A stretch of 64,000 nucleotides of DNA from Caldibacillus thermoamylovorans (GCF_000751775.1 NZ_CCRF01000010.1:1-64000), one strand, 5' to 3'; shown: positions 17,365 through 27,334, counted from the first letter of the stretch. The notes: a model not told the origin generated them from the sequence alone. Program-made: numbers and translations.

Positions 17365-17616
17365 ATGAAATACTTTATTATTTCAGCCGGATTTTTCATT
17401 TCAGCCGCAATATTATATTCCGCACGATATATTACTTCCGGTTTGATTTCTCTAGTTATGAACGCTGTTGGAGATGATGTCTTGACTCCTCATACACAAC
17501 CACTTTTAATATGGAGTGTAATCTCGGTGATATTAGCGGTCTTATTTTTAATAATTGGTTTAATTAATAATGATTTGGAAGGCGGTAAAAAGAGAATTAA
17601 GGATTTTTTTAATTAA
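17365..17616 (+). CDS. small two-helix membrane protein
   Basis: 83 residues. AAGGAGGGG lies directly before ATG 17365. Two hydrophobic segments (residues about 3-25 and 46-70) flank a short outside loop, and the tail is basic (GGKKRIKDFFN). It is of a kind common in Bacillus with no assigned role. Confidence 0.65.
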   Translation: MKYFIISAGFFISAAILYSARYITSGLISLVMNAVGDDVLTPHTQPLLIWSVISVILAVLFLIIGLINNDLEGGKKRIKDFFN

Positions 17617-17811
17617 TTAAAGTCTTACAGGATAAGAAATTATCATCTAGCCAAAATCATCCCGTAATTGTTGCAAATGAACACGGAAAACCCATTGCCA
17701 CTCATTGTCTTGCCGTTAATTAAAGCGATGTGGCATATGGTGGCATATGGGAATCTCTCGACGTTGAATTGAATTCCAATTCTATTGCCCGTTTTCCTAT
17801 GAACATAATTA

Positions 17812-17917
17812 AAAATGACAAATTTCGTCGATATGATGTTCCAATATCGAGATAATTCGCTCTTTTGTCAATCTTTCCGGGTTCAAGATGGCGTGAATAG
17901 CCAATCCGTCAATTAAT
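17812..17917 (-). pseudogene. tetR 3'-end remnant (duplicate)
   Basis: About 106 bp match, with a handful of differences, the 3' end of the intact tetR gene at 21827-21930, in the same orientation. It encodes the C-terminal 'IDGLAIHAIL... LTKERIISIL.. HHIDEICH' segment. No other part of a tetR gene is present nearby. Confidence 0.75.
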
Positions 17918-17980
17918 GGTTCGAAATCTTATAAGCGTTGCCACAAAAGTGTGGTGTAATTTACCAGGTGTTCTTTTATA

Positions 17981-18008
17981 ATCAGTGGGATGAAGAAATC
18001 CCACTGAT
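17981..18008. repeat. perfect hairpin at the intron insertion site
   Basis: ATCAGTGGGAT (17981-17991) and ATCCCACTGAT (17998-18008) with a GAAGAA loop. It shares AGTGGG and the GAAGAA-type loop with the hairpin elements at 1551 and 63131. The group II intron begins within about 10 bases of it. Confidence 0.8.
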
Positions 18009-18012
18009 TGAA

Positions 18013-18646
18013 GTTGTGAGCTGGCATGACTGATAACTTGGTGGTGAAAGTCCATTTCAGGCTTGGCAGTAGGAATTGTTAGCGAATGGCAAGGGTTGTT
18101 CATTGCAATGTGGAATCTGAAGGAAGCTGGACGCAAATTCTCGAACTGACCAACAAAAACTACATATAAGGCTAATTGTGACGGACGAATCTGCAATACA
18201 AGATAAAGTCCGATACTGTACGCCCCCCATACAGTAAATGCAGTTACATGTGAATAAGGTTATCACTCTTACCCGGGGAGGTCTCATGGACGAGTAACTG
18301 TTCGGTTGAAAAAGATTTATCATGAGATATCAGCAGAGGATATAGTAGTTCCCTATACAGGAAACGAAGAATCGAACAACCTTAAATCTTGGAAAAATAA
18401 GGGGGAGTGGATATCGCCAACTAAAACAGGAAACATTGTGGTATCAACCAAAAGATGGCTGCTTATGGATGCATAAGTTGGAAACTGAAGAAGTACATAA
18501 GAGCTTGCAGGGATGTAAACATGGAACTGAAAGAGCTAGATTGTATCAACTAGATACTTAAAAGGTTAAACCGCCCTGTACGGGTCCCGTACGCAGGGTG
18601 CTGTGAGAGGTCGACTAGCCAACCAATGGCTAGTCACCTACTCGAT
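18013..18646 (+). ncRNA. group IIC intron remnant lacking its reverse transcriptase ORF
   Basis: The 5' part (GTGAGCTGGCATG, then 'GTGAAAGTCC', 'ATGGAATCTGAAGGAAGC'-like text 'GTGGAATCTGAAGGAAGC', 'ATAAGGC', 'TTACCCGGGGAGGTCT') follows the order of domain I in class C introns such as that of Oceanobacillus. The 3' part has a domain V-like hairpin (about 18571-18600, with CCCTGTACGGG and CCGTACGCAGGG), 'TGTGAGAGGTCG', a domain VI stem ACTAGCCA/TGGCTAGT and the end CTACTCGAT. The total of about 630 bp has no room for the RT gene. Insertion right after a hairpin is the known preference of class C introns. End positions are approximate. Confidence 0.8.
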
Positions 18647-18670
18647 TAAAAATTTCCTCATTAAATAAAT

Positions 18671-19417
18671 TTAAAGCGGGATTTTAACAGCTACTAATTC
18701 GCCATCCAAAAATTTACCTACTTTCACAGGATAAATGACTTTTACATTTTTTGAACCTGTATTTACTCCATGAGTATATTGTCTAACTATCCCATTTGAA
18801 ATACGTACTCTTGGATCAAATCTCCAATAACCTTGGTAACCAGCTGGGATAGTCATTGAATGACTGCCAGTTATACTTGCAGAATCTTGCCATGTATATC
18901 CAACGCTACCTTTAATAGCTGATTTTTCAGGAGTGTTTAGTGAAACACTAAATGAATGGCCTTGTGTATAACTATAAGATATAGTAAATGTATCATTACC
19001 AGGCCCTGGATTTTTTTGTATAATACTAGCCCGGGAGCCATATTGTATTCCGTTATGATTGCTAGATTCTGTATAACGGTACCAAACAGTTGGAGCGGCA
19101 ATTACAATAGGACTTTTCTCAACTTTATTCTCTTGGAAGGTACTATCTACCTTTTTGAGGTTGGGTATTGACGCTTGTCTTTTAACGTAATCTTCCATAT
19201 CAACTTTTCCAATAACTTCTCCACCTTTGACTTCAAACACTTCAATGTAACCACCTGAATTTACATCATAATAACCTCCGATTTCTTTATCATAAAAGAT
19301 GTTAGGAGCTTCTGTAGGTTTCATTTTGTCTACGTTTATTTCTGCGGCTTCCACACTTGTTCCCAATATAATGAGAGCAAAAATTGATGAAAAGATAAAT
19401 AGTGATAATTTTTTCAT
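18671..19417 (-). CDS. secreted protein of unknown function, beta-rich C-terminus
   Basis: 248 residues with a clear signal peptide (MKKLSLFIFSSIFALIILG, cleavage near 'SVEAAEI'). After a linker the C-terminal 140 residues alternate polar and non-polar residues ('FTISYSYTQGHSFSVSLN', 'GSVGYTWQDSASITGSHSMT', 'PAGYQGYWRFDPRVR'), a pattern seen in beta-barrel-forming or aerolysin-like toxins and in other secreted beta proteins. AGGAGGG precedes the ATG at 19417. It is intact in a decayed region, next to the intron remnant. I do not recognise the family. Confidence 0.7.
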   Translation of the reverse strand: MKKLSLFIFSSIFALIILGTSVEAAEINVDKMKPTEAPNIFYDKEIGGYYDVNSGGYIEVFEVKGGEVIGKVDMEDYVKRQASIPNLKKVDSTFQENKVEKSPIVIAAPTVWYRYTESSNHNGIQYGSRASIIQKNPGPGNDTFTISYSYTQGHSFSVSLNTPEKSAIKGSVGYTWQDSASITGSHSMTIPAGYQGYWRFDPRVRISNGIVRQYTHGVNTGSKNVKVIYPVKVGKFLDGELVAVKIPL

Positions 19418-19540
19418 TATTACTCCCTCCTGTACTAAAAAATTATAATCTTATAAATATAATAACATATAATAATTATAAAAGAAAATAGTATTTTACT
19501 ATTTTTTATAAATTTTTAGGTATAATTATTGGTTTTTCAA

Positions 19541-19738
19541 GGCGGGTAAAATCGAAATTGAAGGAGTCAGTCAATCAAAACCCAAACAAAATAAACTATA
19601 AAGAATATACAACATGGGTGGAAAGAGATATACAATAATTGAGAAAGAAAAGAACTTGGAAGTACAACAAAAGTTGAGATTAATAAAAAACTAGAGACTA
19701 ATTTTCTAACAATAAGTAAGTTTCTGGCAGATTTGGAG
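19541..19738 (+). pseudogene. uma2 and ROK-regulator gene fragments
   Basis: Positions 19541-19625 resemble the ribosome site and first 25 codons of the Uma2 gene at 16575 ('KINYKEYTTWVER' against 'KLTYKEYATWAEG'). Positions 19652-19738 encode 'ELGSTTKVEINKKLETNF' and 'LTISKFLADLE', matching the helix-turn-helix of the ROK regulator at 8397 ('ELGSATKVELSEHLQISF'). Neither fragment is part of a complete gene. Confidence 0.65.
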
Positions 19739-20051
19739 CTTAGGTATCCCGTTCTTTTGTTTTGGGACAACTCCATGTTTTTTCAGTTGCTTACAGAAAA
19801 ATAATAATGAACTATTATGAATAATTTTTATTTTTTGTATAATTAACCTGTGCACTAGACTTACGAATATGAGATTCATTACATTTTTCGTGATTGGCAT
19901 AAAGAAATTAAGGATGAACCCTCCCAAACAAACGGTTAATAACACCAATAGGGCCATTGAAGATGATTGCCAAGATTAAGAACACAAGGTAAATGAACGT
20001 TCTTGAAATAAATCTGTTCTTGTTAATTCTTGGATGATTAATGTTAATCGG

Positions 20052-20590
20052 TCAATTGGAATCGGTGCGAAATTTGTCTGTCAATAGATTGCAGTCCCTA
20101 AGCCGATAATGACAAGACCAACGCCAAAACAAGCCATTTTGATGTACCATTGTCCCGGTGTAACAAAATTGTGGTTCATAGCACTTAACAATGGGTTTAT
20201 AGGTTTTGGGAGCTTTATATGGAGTAGCGGGTATGGTAGCCTTGTTTGGCGGTGTCGATGTTGTGACATCTGGCTTCTCGGCAGGAGAACCATGCCCGCC
20301 GAGGCCCCATGTCAAGCCCCCTTCTAATAAACTATCTAAGTTATACCACCCCACAAAAGTGCGAATACCCCAAATTGTCCAATAAAAAAAGCCAGAGATC
20401 AATTCCTATACTCGTTATAAAGGATGTTACTAATCCCAAAACTTCCGACCGCTGCTTCCCTAAAAGTGCATTACAACCAATCATTATACATGCAATGATA
20501 ACTTCCCACCTTCCAACCTTAGCCTCACGTTTATCGAAAGTCCTACTAAAAGGTGTGTCAATAGGTGAAGTACAAAGGTCGGATTGAATT
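20052..20590 (-). pseudogene. degenerate membrane-protein gene
   Basis: On the reverse strand three frames each carry part of one protein: 'REAKVGRWEVIIACIMIGCNALLG', then 'FFYWTIWGIRTF', a Pro/Thr-rich 'TTSTPPNKATIPATP' linker, and finally 'WYIKMACFGVGLVIIGLGTAIY'. At least two frameshifts separate them. The original protein seems to have had helices on both sides of a proline-rich loop. The family is not recognised. Confidence 0.4.
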
Positions 20591-20666
20591 GTACCAAGAG
20601 TTAAAATGAAAATCCCTATTTCATAGTAAAATTATTTCACGATAATCGACCTGAATATCAGTTGAT

Positions 20667-20692
20667 TTTTTTGTTGCATTTGCAACAAAAAT
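20667..20692 (+). promoter_or_regulatory. MarR-type operator
   Basis: TTGTTGCA (20671-20678) and TGCAACAA (20681-20688) form a perfect palindrome, extended by T and A runs. It lies 17 bp before the marR start, as expected for an autorepressor site, and it is intact although the gene is broken. Confidence 0.7.
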
Positions 20693-20704
20693 ACGAGGGT
20701 GTTT

Positions 20705-21159
20705 ATGATGAAAGAAATTTTACGTGAAATTGGCATGATAGCGAGAGCCTTAGGTTCGATCAGTAATATTGAATTTAAGGAATTTGACCTTACAAAGGGT
20801 CAGTATTTGTATTTGGTGCGCGAATATACGAAAACCTGGGAATTATTCAAGAGAAGTTAGCTGAAATGATAAAAGTTGATCGAACAACAGTAGCTCCTGC
20901 TATAAAAAAACTGAAAATGAATGGTTTCATTGAAAAGAAAGAAGATGCGCATAACAAAAAAATAAAGTATATTTCCAACTGAAAAGGAAAAAAGGTGTAT
21001 CCTTTTATCAAACGAGAAAATGATTATTCCAATTGTGTGGCATTAAGCGGATTTTTTGAAGCAGAAGCGGAAACCATTTTACACCTTCTTCAAAGAGTAA
21101 GAAAAAATGTAGAAAAAGACTGGGATTATGTAGAAAATGGGAATAAACGTAATTATTAA
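20705..21159 (+). pseudogene. MarR-family regulator, frameshifted
   Basis: Pieced frames read 'MMKEILREIGMIARALGSI', 'FDLTKGQYLYLVR', then after a shift 'IIQEKLAEMIKVDRTTVAPAIKKLKMNGFIEKKED', and after further shifts 'EAEAETILHLLQRVRKNVEKDW'. This is a MarR winged helix with at least two single-base indels (near 20820 and 20985). It is followed at once by a broken paiA. Confidence 0.75.
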
Positions 21160-21188
21160 TGGAATAAGGAGCGGATTCACAATTCAAT

Positions 21189-21698
<510 letters not shown>

Positions 21699-21814
21699 TT
21701 TTTAAAATGGAGTTTGGAAATTTGTTCAAATTGCTTTTTGACACAAATTTCCCCGTTCATTTTCACTTAGTCGGCATAGTAAGAACCGTCCTAAAGGTAA
21801 TCTTCTTTTTCCTT

Positions 21815-22405
21815 TCAAAAGGGAAAATGACAAATTTCGTCGATATGATGAGCCAATATCGAGATAATCCGCTCTTTTGTCAGTCTTGTTGGGTTCAAGA
21901 TGGCGTGAATAGCCAATCCGTCAATTAATGCACACAATCTCTCCGTTTCCAAATCTTTGTCGATCTCTTTTTTTAGAAATTGCGCCCGATCCAGTGAATC
22001 CAACAGCTTTTGAATCCCCTCCAAAATCCCATCATTTTGGCTTTCCCTGTTTCCTTTATTGCGGAAAAATAATACAAATTCAAGCCAAACCTCCATTTCA
22101 GCTCTTGTCGTTTCATTTGTCGGAACAATTTCCAAGAGCATTTGTAAAACCATTTCCTTTGGCGGCAAGTTTTTTAAAGCAATTTTTTCAACCCGTTCAG
22201 ACACTCTCTCTTTCACCAAATCCATTGCGTAAATTAACAATTCTTCCTGGGTGGAGAAATAGTGTCTGAGAGCGCCTAATGATAGCCCCGCTTTCCTTGC
22301 AATATTTCGTACTGTCGCCCCTTTCATTCCTTGCTCTAAAATAACTTGCCAAGTCGCTTCAGCAATTGCTTTTTTTCTATTATCATGATCAACAATTTTT
22401 GGCAT
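21815..22405 (-). CDS. TetR-family transcriptional repressor
   Basis: 196 residues. N-terminal 'RKKAIAEATWQVILEQGMKGATVRNIARKAGLSLGALRHYFSTQEELL' is the TetR helix-turn-helix. The C-terminal ligand domain ('AEMEVWLEFVLFFRNKGN... LCALIDGLAIHAILNP') is of the BetI/PksA-like kind. It is divergent from a membrane protein gene, with a palindrome between them that is probably its operator. Its last ~100 bp have a diverged duplicate at 17812-17917. Confidence 0.9.
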   Translation of the reverse strand: MPKIVDHDNRKKAIAEATWQVILEQGMKGATVRNIARKAGLSLGALRHYFSTQEELLIYAMDLVKERVSERVEKIALKNLPPKEMVLQMLLEIVPTNETTRAEMEVWLEFVLFFRNKGNRESQNDGILEGIQKLLDSLDRAQFLKKEIDKDLETERLCALIDGLAIHAILNPTRLTKERIISILAHHIDEICHFPF

Positions 22406-22431
22406 ACTATCAGTTTACCATAAAAATTTAA

Positions 22432-22491
22432 ATAATACACTTGTATTAAATAAAAATGTTTGTTATGATTTATTTAGCACATCTGTATTAA
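22432..22491. promoter_or_regulatory. TetR operator between divergent genes
   Basis: TAATACA and TGTATTA with a CT centre (22432-22447) form a perfect palindrome 27 bp upstream of tetR. A second, weaker half (CTGTATTA, about 22483-22490) faces the membrane-protein gene. This fits control of both genes by the TetR protein. Confidence 0.6.
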
Positions 22492-22580
22492 AAAATGCTC
22501 GTGCCCAGTGCTTGGGAAAAATCGATTTCAAAATTTTTCCCCTGTATTTTTATTCTTATTTTGTAAAAAAGGTGATGGAA

Positions 22581-23129
22581 ATGAATTGGATAATTTGGTT
22601 AATAATTGCTTGTGAAATCGGCTTTTGGGTTTTTATTTTACTTGGGTTGAGTTTCCGTTATTTATTGAAGAAGGAGAAGCTGGGTTTCATCTTTTTGGCA
22701 CTAACACCTGTTGTAGACCTGATCTTGTTAATTGCTGCAACTTTCGACCTTTATAGCGGGACGCCGGCAACAAAAGCTCATGCACTCGCAGCTATCTATA
22801 TTGGTATTTCTGTTGGATTTGGAAAAAGCATGATTCGTTGGGCTGATGAGCATTTTCAGTACTATATCACAAAAACCGGACCAAAACCGGTTAAATTATA
22901 TGGATTACAATTTGCCAAACAGAATTTGAAAAGCTGGGGGCGTCATCTTCTTTCGTACTTAATTGGGGCAAGTTTAATTGGAATTATTTACTATTTTATT
23001 AATGACTATGAACGGACAAAGGCGCTTATTCAAGTACTGGCGATTTGGTCGCTTGTTTTAATCATTGATTTACTTATTTCCCTTTCCTATTTTGTATTCC
23101 CAAGACAACCGGGAAAACCAACAATATAA
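22581..23129 (+). CDS. integral membrane protein under divergent TetR
   Basis: 182 residues from ATG 22581, which follows AAGGTG; the longer frame from 22512 lacks a ribosome site. There are five or six hydrophobic segments, a conserved-looking soluble piece 'KSMIRWADEHFQYYITKTGPKPVKLYGLQFAKQNLKSWGRHLL', and 'RQPGKP' at the end. It may be a drug- or stress-response membrane protein given the divergent TetR gene; that is inference. Confidence 0.7.
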   Translation: MNWIIWLIIACEIGFWVFILLGLSFRYLLKKEKLGFIFLALTPVVDLILLIAATFDLYSGTPATKAHALAAIYIGISVGFGKSMIRWADEHFQYYITKTGPKPVKLYGLQFAKQNLKSWGRHLLSYLIGASLIGIIYYFINDYERTKALIQVLAIWSLVLIIDLLISLSYFVFPRQPGKPTI

Positions 23130-23157
23130 AACTAATCTAATGACATTTTTAGAAAAC

Positions 23158-23193
23158 AAGGAACCCCTCCTCGAGGACAGTTCCTTTTATTTT
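23158..23193. terminator. intrinsic terminator
   Basis: AAGGAAC (23158-23164) and GTTCCTT (23180-23186) enclose a smaller CCTC/GAGG stem, with TTATTTTT after it. It lies between two converging genes. Confidence 0.7.
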
Positions 23194-23258
23194 TGTAACC
23201 GTTTTGTCTGCAAATTGTCGGAATGATTTTACGGAATGATAAAATCACAACGTATGAA

Positions 23259-23699
23259 TTACCAAATATATGCACCTTCACAAGTGTTTGCTTGTGGTTC
23301 GTAATAACAATGTTGTTTATATTGTCCCGTAAATGGCTGATTATACCACGTAGGTGGACATGGGGCATAGGGATTAAAATACCAAAGGGCATATTTGGAA
23401 GGATGTTCTCGCCAATAGTCTAAGGTTAGTTTGGCTAATCTCCTTTCTACACTTCTTGCCGGATTATAAAATACATTTCCTTTTTGAACGGCTTCAAAAG
23501 AATAATTTCCACCCTGCACTTGAAAAATTACTTGTCGGATTGTTCGCAAACCTCGGAAATCTAAACAGTTTGCTTTTAACCGATTGACAATAACATTACC
23601 AACCATCAACATCCCGAGTCGACCTTCTCCCTCTGCTTCCGCCCTCATCATCCTTGCCACTAAATCCACATCACTGCTTGTATACTGTACTCTTGGCAC
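23259..23699 (-). CDS. cwlJ: spore cortex-lytic hydrolase CwlJ
   Basis: 146 residues, the usual CwlJ size, with no signal peptide. 'SSDVDLVARMMRAEAEGEGRLGMLMVGNVIVNRL' holds the catalytic Glu of the SleB/CwlJ (Hydrolase_2) fold, and 'LRTIRQVIFQ', 'ALWYFNPYAPCPPTWYNQPFTGQYKQHCYY' complete it. GTG 23699 follows AGAGGTGATCAGA; the GTG 9 bases upstream is less well spaced. CwlJ sits in the spore coat-cortex layer and digests cortex peptidoglycan at germination. No gerQ gene is next to it here. The gene marks the organism as a spore former. Confidence 0.9.
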   Translation of the reverse strand: MPRVQYTSSDVDLVARMMRAEAEGEGRLGMLMVGNVIVNRLKANCLDFRGLRTIRQVIFQVQGGNYSFEAVQKGNVFYNPARSVERRLAKLTLDYWREHPSKYALWYFNPYAPCPPTWYNQPFTGQYKQHCYYEPQANTCEGAYIW

Positions 23700-23896
23700 T
23701 CTGATCACCTCTAAAAAATTGTATGAAAAAAAACAACAAACATGCGGATTTTCATTTTTTCATAAGGAATGCTTTTTATTTTTGGTGATAATGTGATTTT
23801 CAATAAAAATACAATGAAAATTAATAAATATTTATTGAAAAACAATAAATATCATGCTAAAATCAAATTCGATCATAAATATGTGAGGTGTTTTAA

Positions 23897-24372
23897 ATGA
23901 TCGAGGATCAACACTCTTTTTAAAGATAGCGGTTATTCTTATTGGAGTTCCGGTTCTTACTTTGTGTATATTTGGCTTGTCTTGGTTACCAAATCATCCG
24001 GTAAATCCGGATTACAACCATATCCTATATCCGATTATTACCGGCATATATGTATCCGTTATACCGTTTTTCATTGCTTTGTATCAGGCTTTAAAACTTT
24101 TAGGTCATATTGACAAGAATCAAGCTTTCTCTGAATTATCGGTAAGATCGCTCAAGAATATTAAATTTTGTGCCATGATAATCAGTGGTTTGTATGTGGT
24201 TGTCTTGCCATTCGTTTATCTTTTAGCAGAATTAGATGATGCGCCGGGTCTGATACTCATTGATATGGTCATTATTTTTGCTGCAATGGTGATTACTGTC
24301 TTTGCAGCGGTTCTCCAAAGACTTTTACAAGAAGCGATTGATATAAAAACAGAAAATGATTTAACGGTCTAG
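23897..24372 (+). pseudogene. DUF2975 membrane protein (YoaS-like), start frameshifted
   Basis: From codon 23899 the frame is open to 24372 and reads 'RGSTLFLKIAVILIGVPVLTLCIFGLSWLP' then 'YPIITGIYVSVIPFFIALYQALKLLGHIDKNQAFSELSVRSLKNIKFCAMIISG', the DUF2975 pattern with four helices. The only good start, ATG 23897 after GTGAGGTG, is one base out of frame and stops after 8 codons. A start at 23962 would remove the first helix. One missing or extra base near 23900 explains this. The XRE partner follows, as in yoaS-yozG. Confidence 0.7.
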
Positions 24373-24383
24373 GGGTGAAAACA

Positions 24384-24608
24384 ATGGCGATTATTGTAAA
24401 TATTGATGTGATGCTGGCGAAGAGGAAAATGAGTGTTACAGAACTTTCAGAGCGGGTTGGAATAACGATGGCAAATCTCTCTATTTTAAAAAATGGAAAA
24501 GCAAAGGCGATTCGGTTTTCAACTTTAGAGGCGATTTGTAAGGCTTTAGATTGTCAGCCCGGGGATATTCTCGAATACCGAAGTGATGAAGACACTCAAA
24601 ATGAATGA
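24384..24608 (+). CDS. YozG-like XRE regulator
   Basis: 74 residues. 'MAIIVNIDVMLAKRKMSVTELSERVGITMANLSILKNGKAKAIRFSTLEAICKALDCQPGDILEY' is the compact YozG/XRE form. GGGGTG precedes ATG 24384. It is paired with a DUF2975 membrane protein, the usual partner, and may be held or tuned by it. Confidence 0.88.
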   Translation: MAIIVNIDVMLAKRKMSVTELSERVGITMANLSILKNGKAKAIRFSTLEAICKALDCQPGDILEYRSDEDTQNE

Positions 24609-24736
24609 AGAAGGAATAGAAAACGAAAAACCTAAGCAGAAACAAGAATTTGACTAGCCACTAGACTTACAGTTATTTACACCATTTTCAATATAGACTT
24701 ACGATTGTTCGGAAACAGCCAAAGGAGGCACCGGTG

Positions 24737-25529
24737 ATGAGAGCCCTAAAACAATTGATTCATTTTGGTTGGGAACAAGCCCTATCCTGTATATTTCCTG
24801 TTGTCATTTTTTCCTCTTTAGCGATTACCCAAATGCTGCCCTTACCGTTTTTACCACGGTATGACTGGTTGCTGATTATCTGCCTCCTCATGCAATGGTG
24901 GATGGTACATTCCGGACTCGAAACAAAGGATGAACTAAAGGTAATTACCATGTTCCACTTGATTGGACTTGCGCTGGAGATTTTCAAGGTACATATGGGC
25001 TCGTGGTCTTATCCAGAGGAGGGCTATGTCAAAATTTTTGGCGTACCATTGTATAGCGGATTCATGTATGCCAGTGTAGCAAAGTTATCTTTGTCAAGCG
25101 TGGCGGAGATTGAAGGTTGAACTGATTAAGTGGCCGCCGTTTTCGGTCGTTGTCCCTCTTGCTGCTGCGATTTATTTAAATTTTTTTACCCAACATTATT
25201 GGGTTGATGTTCGGTGGTGGCTGTCCGGGCTTGTCCTAATCGTCTTTTGGCGGTCATGGGTTATGTTTCAAGTGAACGGAACCCGCTACCGTATGCCACT
25301 CACACTTTCTTTTATACTCATCGGATTTTTCATTTGGATTGCTGAGAATATTGCCACGTTCTTTGGCGCTTGGCAATATCCAGACCAAACAGATGCTTGG
25401 AGTCTCGTTCACCTGGGAAAAATCAGCTCATGGCTGTTATTAGTAATTGTCAGCTTTCTGATTGTTGCGACGTTAAAGCAGGTGAAAGGAAAAAGCTCCA
25501 CTAGTATAGGTACAAATCAGTATTTTTAA
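24737..25529 (+). pseudogene. DUF817 membrane protein, frameshifted
   Basis: Two frames (24737-25120 and 25110-25529) join into a normal DUF817 protein of about 264 residues if one A is removed from the AAA at 25090-25092; the junction then reads 'YASVASYLCQAWRRLKVELIKWP'. Family motifs include 'LMQWWMVHSGLETKDELKVI', 'GSWSYPEEGYVKIFGVPLYSGFMYASVA' and 'GFFIWIAENIATFFGAWQYP'. AAAGGAGG precedes the ATG. The function of the family is unknown. Confidence 0.8.
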
Positions 25530-25924
25530 ATCAAAAAAGATATACCTTACTTTTTTGTAAGAAATGGAATGAATATGTAAGGAAAAGCAATGGCTGACTA
25601 AGAACGCTACCCCTTATAATCGATATGAAATGATTTGTTCAATCTCATTTAAAGAAGAAAGCAAATTCAAGAGATATGTAGGGTGTTCAAATATAAGACT
25701 AACTGCATGAGAATGAGTCAAATTCAAAAATGGTATTCCTTAAAAGAGGTCTGGACCTTATTTTTTAACGCAAATGAAAGATCAGTTGTAAAATTACACC
25801 AAAGATTCCATTGATTATAAAATTCCATTCCATTGACAAATTGTTTTTTTAAAATAAAATATAAAATATGTGGCTCTTGAAAGAGAGCGGGTCGGGCGAG
25901 GGAAAACTGAATAGAAGGAGTAAA

Positions 25925-27196
25925 ATGTTTCAATTAAAACAACATGATACGACTGTTAAGCAGGAATTAGCAGCAGGATTAACCGGTTTTTTTACCATTG
26001 TTTATATTATTGCTGTGAATTCGCTCATTTTATCTGAGGCTGGTATCCCACTGGAAGGGGCAATGTTGGGTACGATCCTGACCTCATTTGTCGGATGTTT
26101 ACTGATGGGGATTTGGGCTAATGCACCGATATTAGTCGTTCCGGGCATGGGGATTAATGCCATGTTTACCTATACACTTGTCCAATCCATGGGGCTAAGT
26201 TGGCAGGAAGCTCTCGGCGTAACAGTCATCTCTGGACTCATTTTTGCACTGATTTCATTCACTTCCTTAACGACGATTATTAGTAACGGAATTCCTGGAA
26301 TATTGAAGGAAGCAATTAATATCGGAATCGGTCTTTTCCTCATGCTTATTGGACTGGAAAAAGGTCATTTAGTTGAACGTGGAGACCTGTCAATTATTTC
26401 TTTAGGAAACTTGAGTGATCCCAATGTTATTGCTACGATCTTAACGTTAATCATTGCGTTAATTTTATTTATTCGCAATGTAAAAGGGAACTTTTTATGG
26501 ACAATCCTTATTGGAACAGGCACCGCGTTCTTATTTGGTATTTTGCCTTCAGGGACTAATGATTCATTATCATTAGAAGGTTATAGTGAAGTGTTTGGAT
26601 CATTTTCTTTAGAGCATTGGGCATCTTTTCCGTTTCTAATTGCCGTATTTTCTGTAACGATGGTTGTCGTTTTTGAAAATATCGGCTTGATTTCCGGACA
26701 TATGAAACTGGCAAAACACCCGGAAAAATTTAAAAAGGCATTTCAGGCAAATGGTATTTCAGTAATGTTGTCTGGAATCTTTGGCTCAAGTCCAACTGTA
26801 GCGACTGCTGAATCTACTGCAGCTATTGCAGCAGGTGGACGGACAGGTTTAACTGCGATTACGACCGGTTTTTTATTTTTAGGAGTAATTTTTTTCATTC
26901 CATATATGAATATGATTCCTTCCAATGCGATTGCACCTGTATTAATTATCATTGGTGGTCTAATGGTGCAAAATATTCGTAACTTAGACCTTCATGATTT
27001 AACGGAGTCTTTTCCGGCAATTTTTATTATGATCATGATTCCTTTCACATACAGTATTGCAGATGGTATTGCCATTGGCTTTATTTTTTATGCGATTTTG
27101 AAATTAACCACAGGGAAAGCAAAACGAGTTTCAGTGACGCTTTATATAATAGCCGGTTTATTTCTTTTAAATTTTATCTTTCAATTTGTAAGTTAG
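25925..27196 (+). CDS. NCS2-family purine permease (PbuG/PbuO-like)
   Basis: 423 residues from ATG 25925, directly after AAGGAG. About 12-14 helices. 'ELAAGLTGFFTIVYIIAVNSLILSEAGI', 'VVPGMGINAMFTYTLV', 'FENIGLISG' and 'GSSPTVATAESTAAIAAGGRTGLTAI' are the AzgA-type hypoxanthine/guanine transporter signatures. It imports purine bases by proton symport. I looked for a purine riboswitch in the 330-bp upstream gap and found none. A perfect terminator follows. Confidence 0.88.
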   Translation: MFQLKQHDTTVKQELAAGLTGFFTIVYIIAVNSLILSEAGIPLEGAMLGTILTSFVGCLLMGIWANAPILVVPGMGINAMFTYTLVQSMGLSWQEALGVTVISGLIFALISFTSLTTIISNGIPGILKEAINIGIGLFLMLIGLEKGHLVERGDLSIISLGNLSDPNVIATILTLIIALILFIRNVKGNFLWTILIGTGTAFLFGILPSGTNDSLSLEGYSEVFGSFSLEHWASFPFLIAVFSVTMVVVFENIGLISGHMKLAKHPEKFKKAFQANGISVMLSGIFGSSPTVATAESTAAIAAGGRTGLTAITTGFLFLGVIFFIPYMNMIPSNAIAPVLIIIGGLMVQNIRNLDLHDLTESFPAIFIMIMIPFTYSIADGIAIGFIFYAILKLTTGKAKRVSVTLYIIAGLFLLNFIFQFVS

Positions 27197-27222
27197 ACCT
27201 CCGAGATTTCGGAGGTTTTTTC
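27197..27222 (+). terminator. intrinsic terminator
   Basis: ACCTCCGA (27197-27204) and TCGGAGGT (27209-27216) around a 4-base loop, then TTTTTT. Confidence 0.92.
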
Positions 27223-27334
27223 TATTTGCTGAGAAACTGTACTATTTGTGGTTGGGCATAAATTACCCTTACACCCAAATTTTTCATTGAAATCAAAAAC
27301 TCAGTATGGTAGGATACTAGATGTAGTTAATGAA

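Noticed and set aside
17909-18323. Two reverse-strand ORFs of about 90 codons
   Set aside because: They lie inside the group II intron domain I, which is structural RNA.
25540-25924. Purine riboswitch before the NCS2 permease
   Set aside because: I looked for the conserved purine-aptamer core on the + strand and did not find it. The region is AT-rich without recognisable structure.
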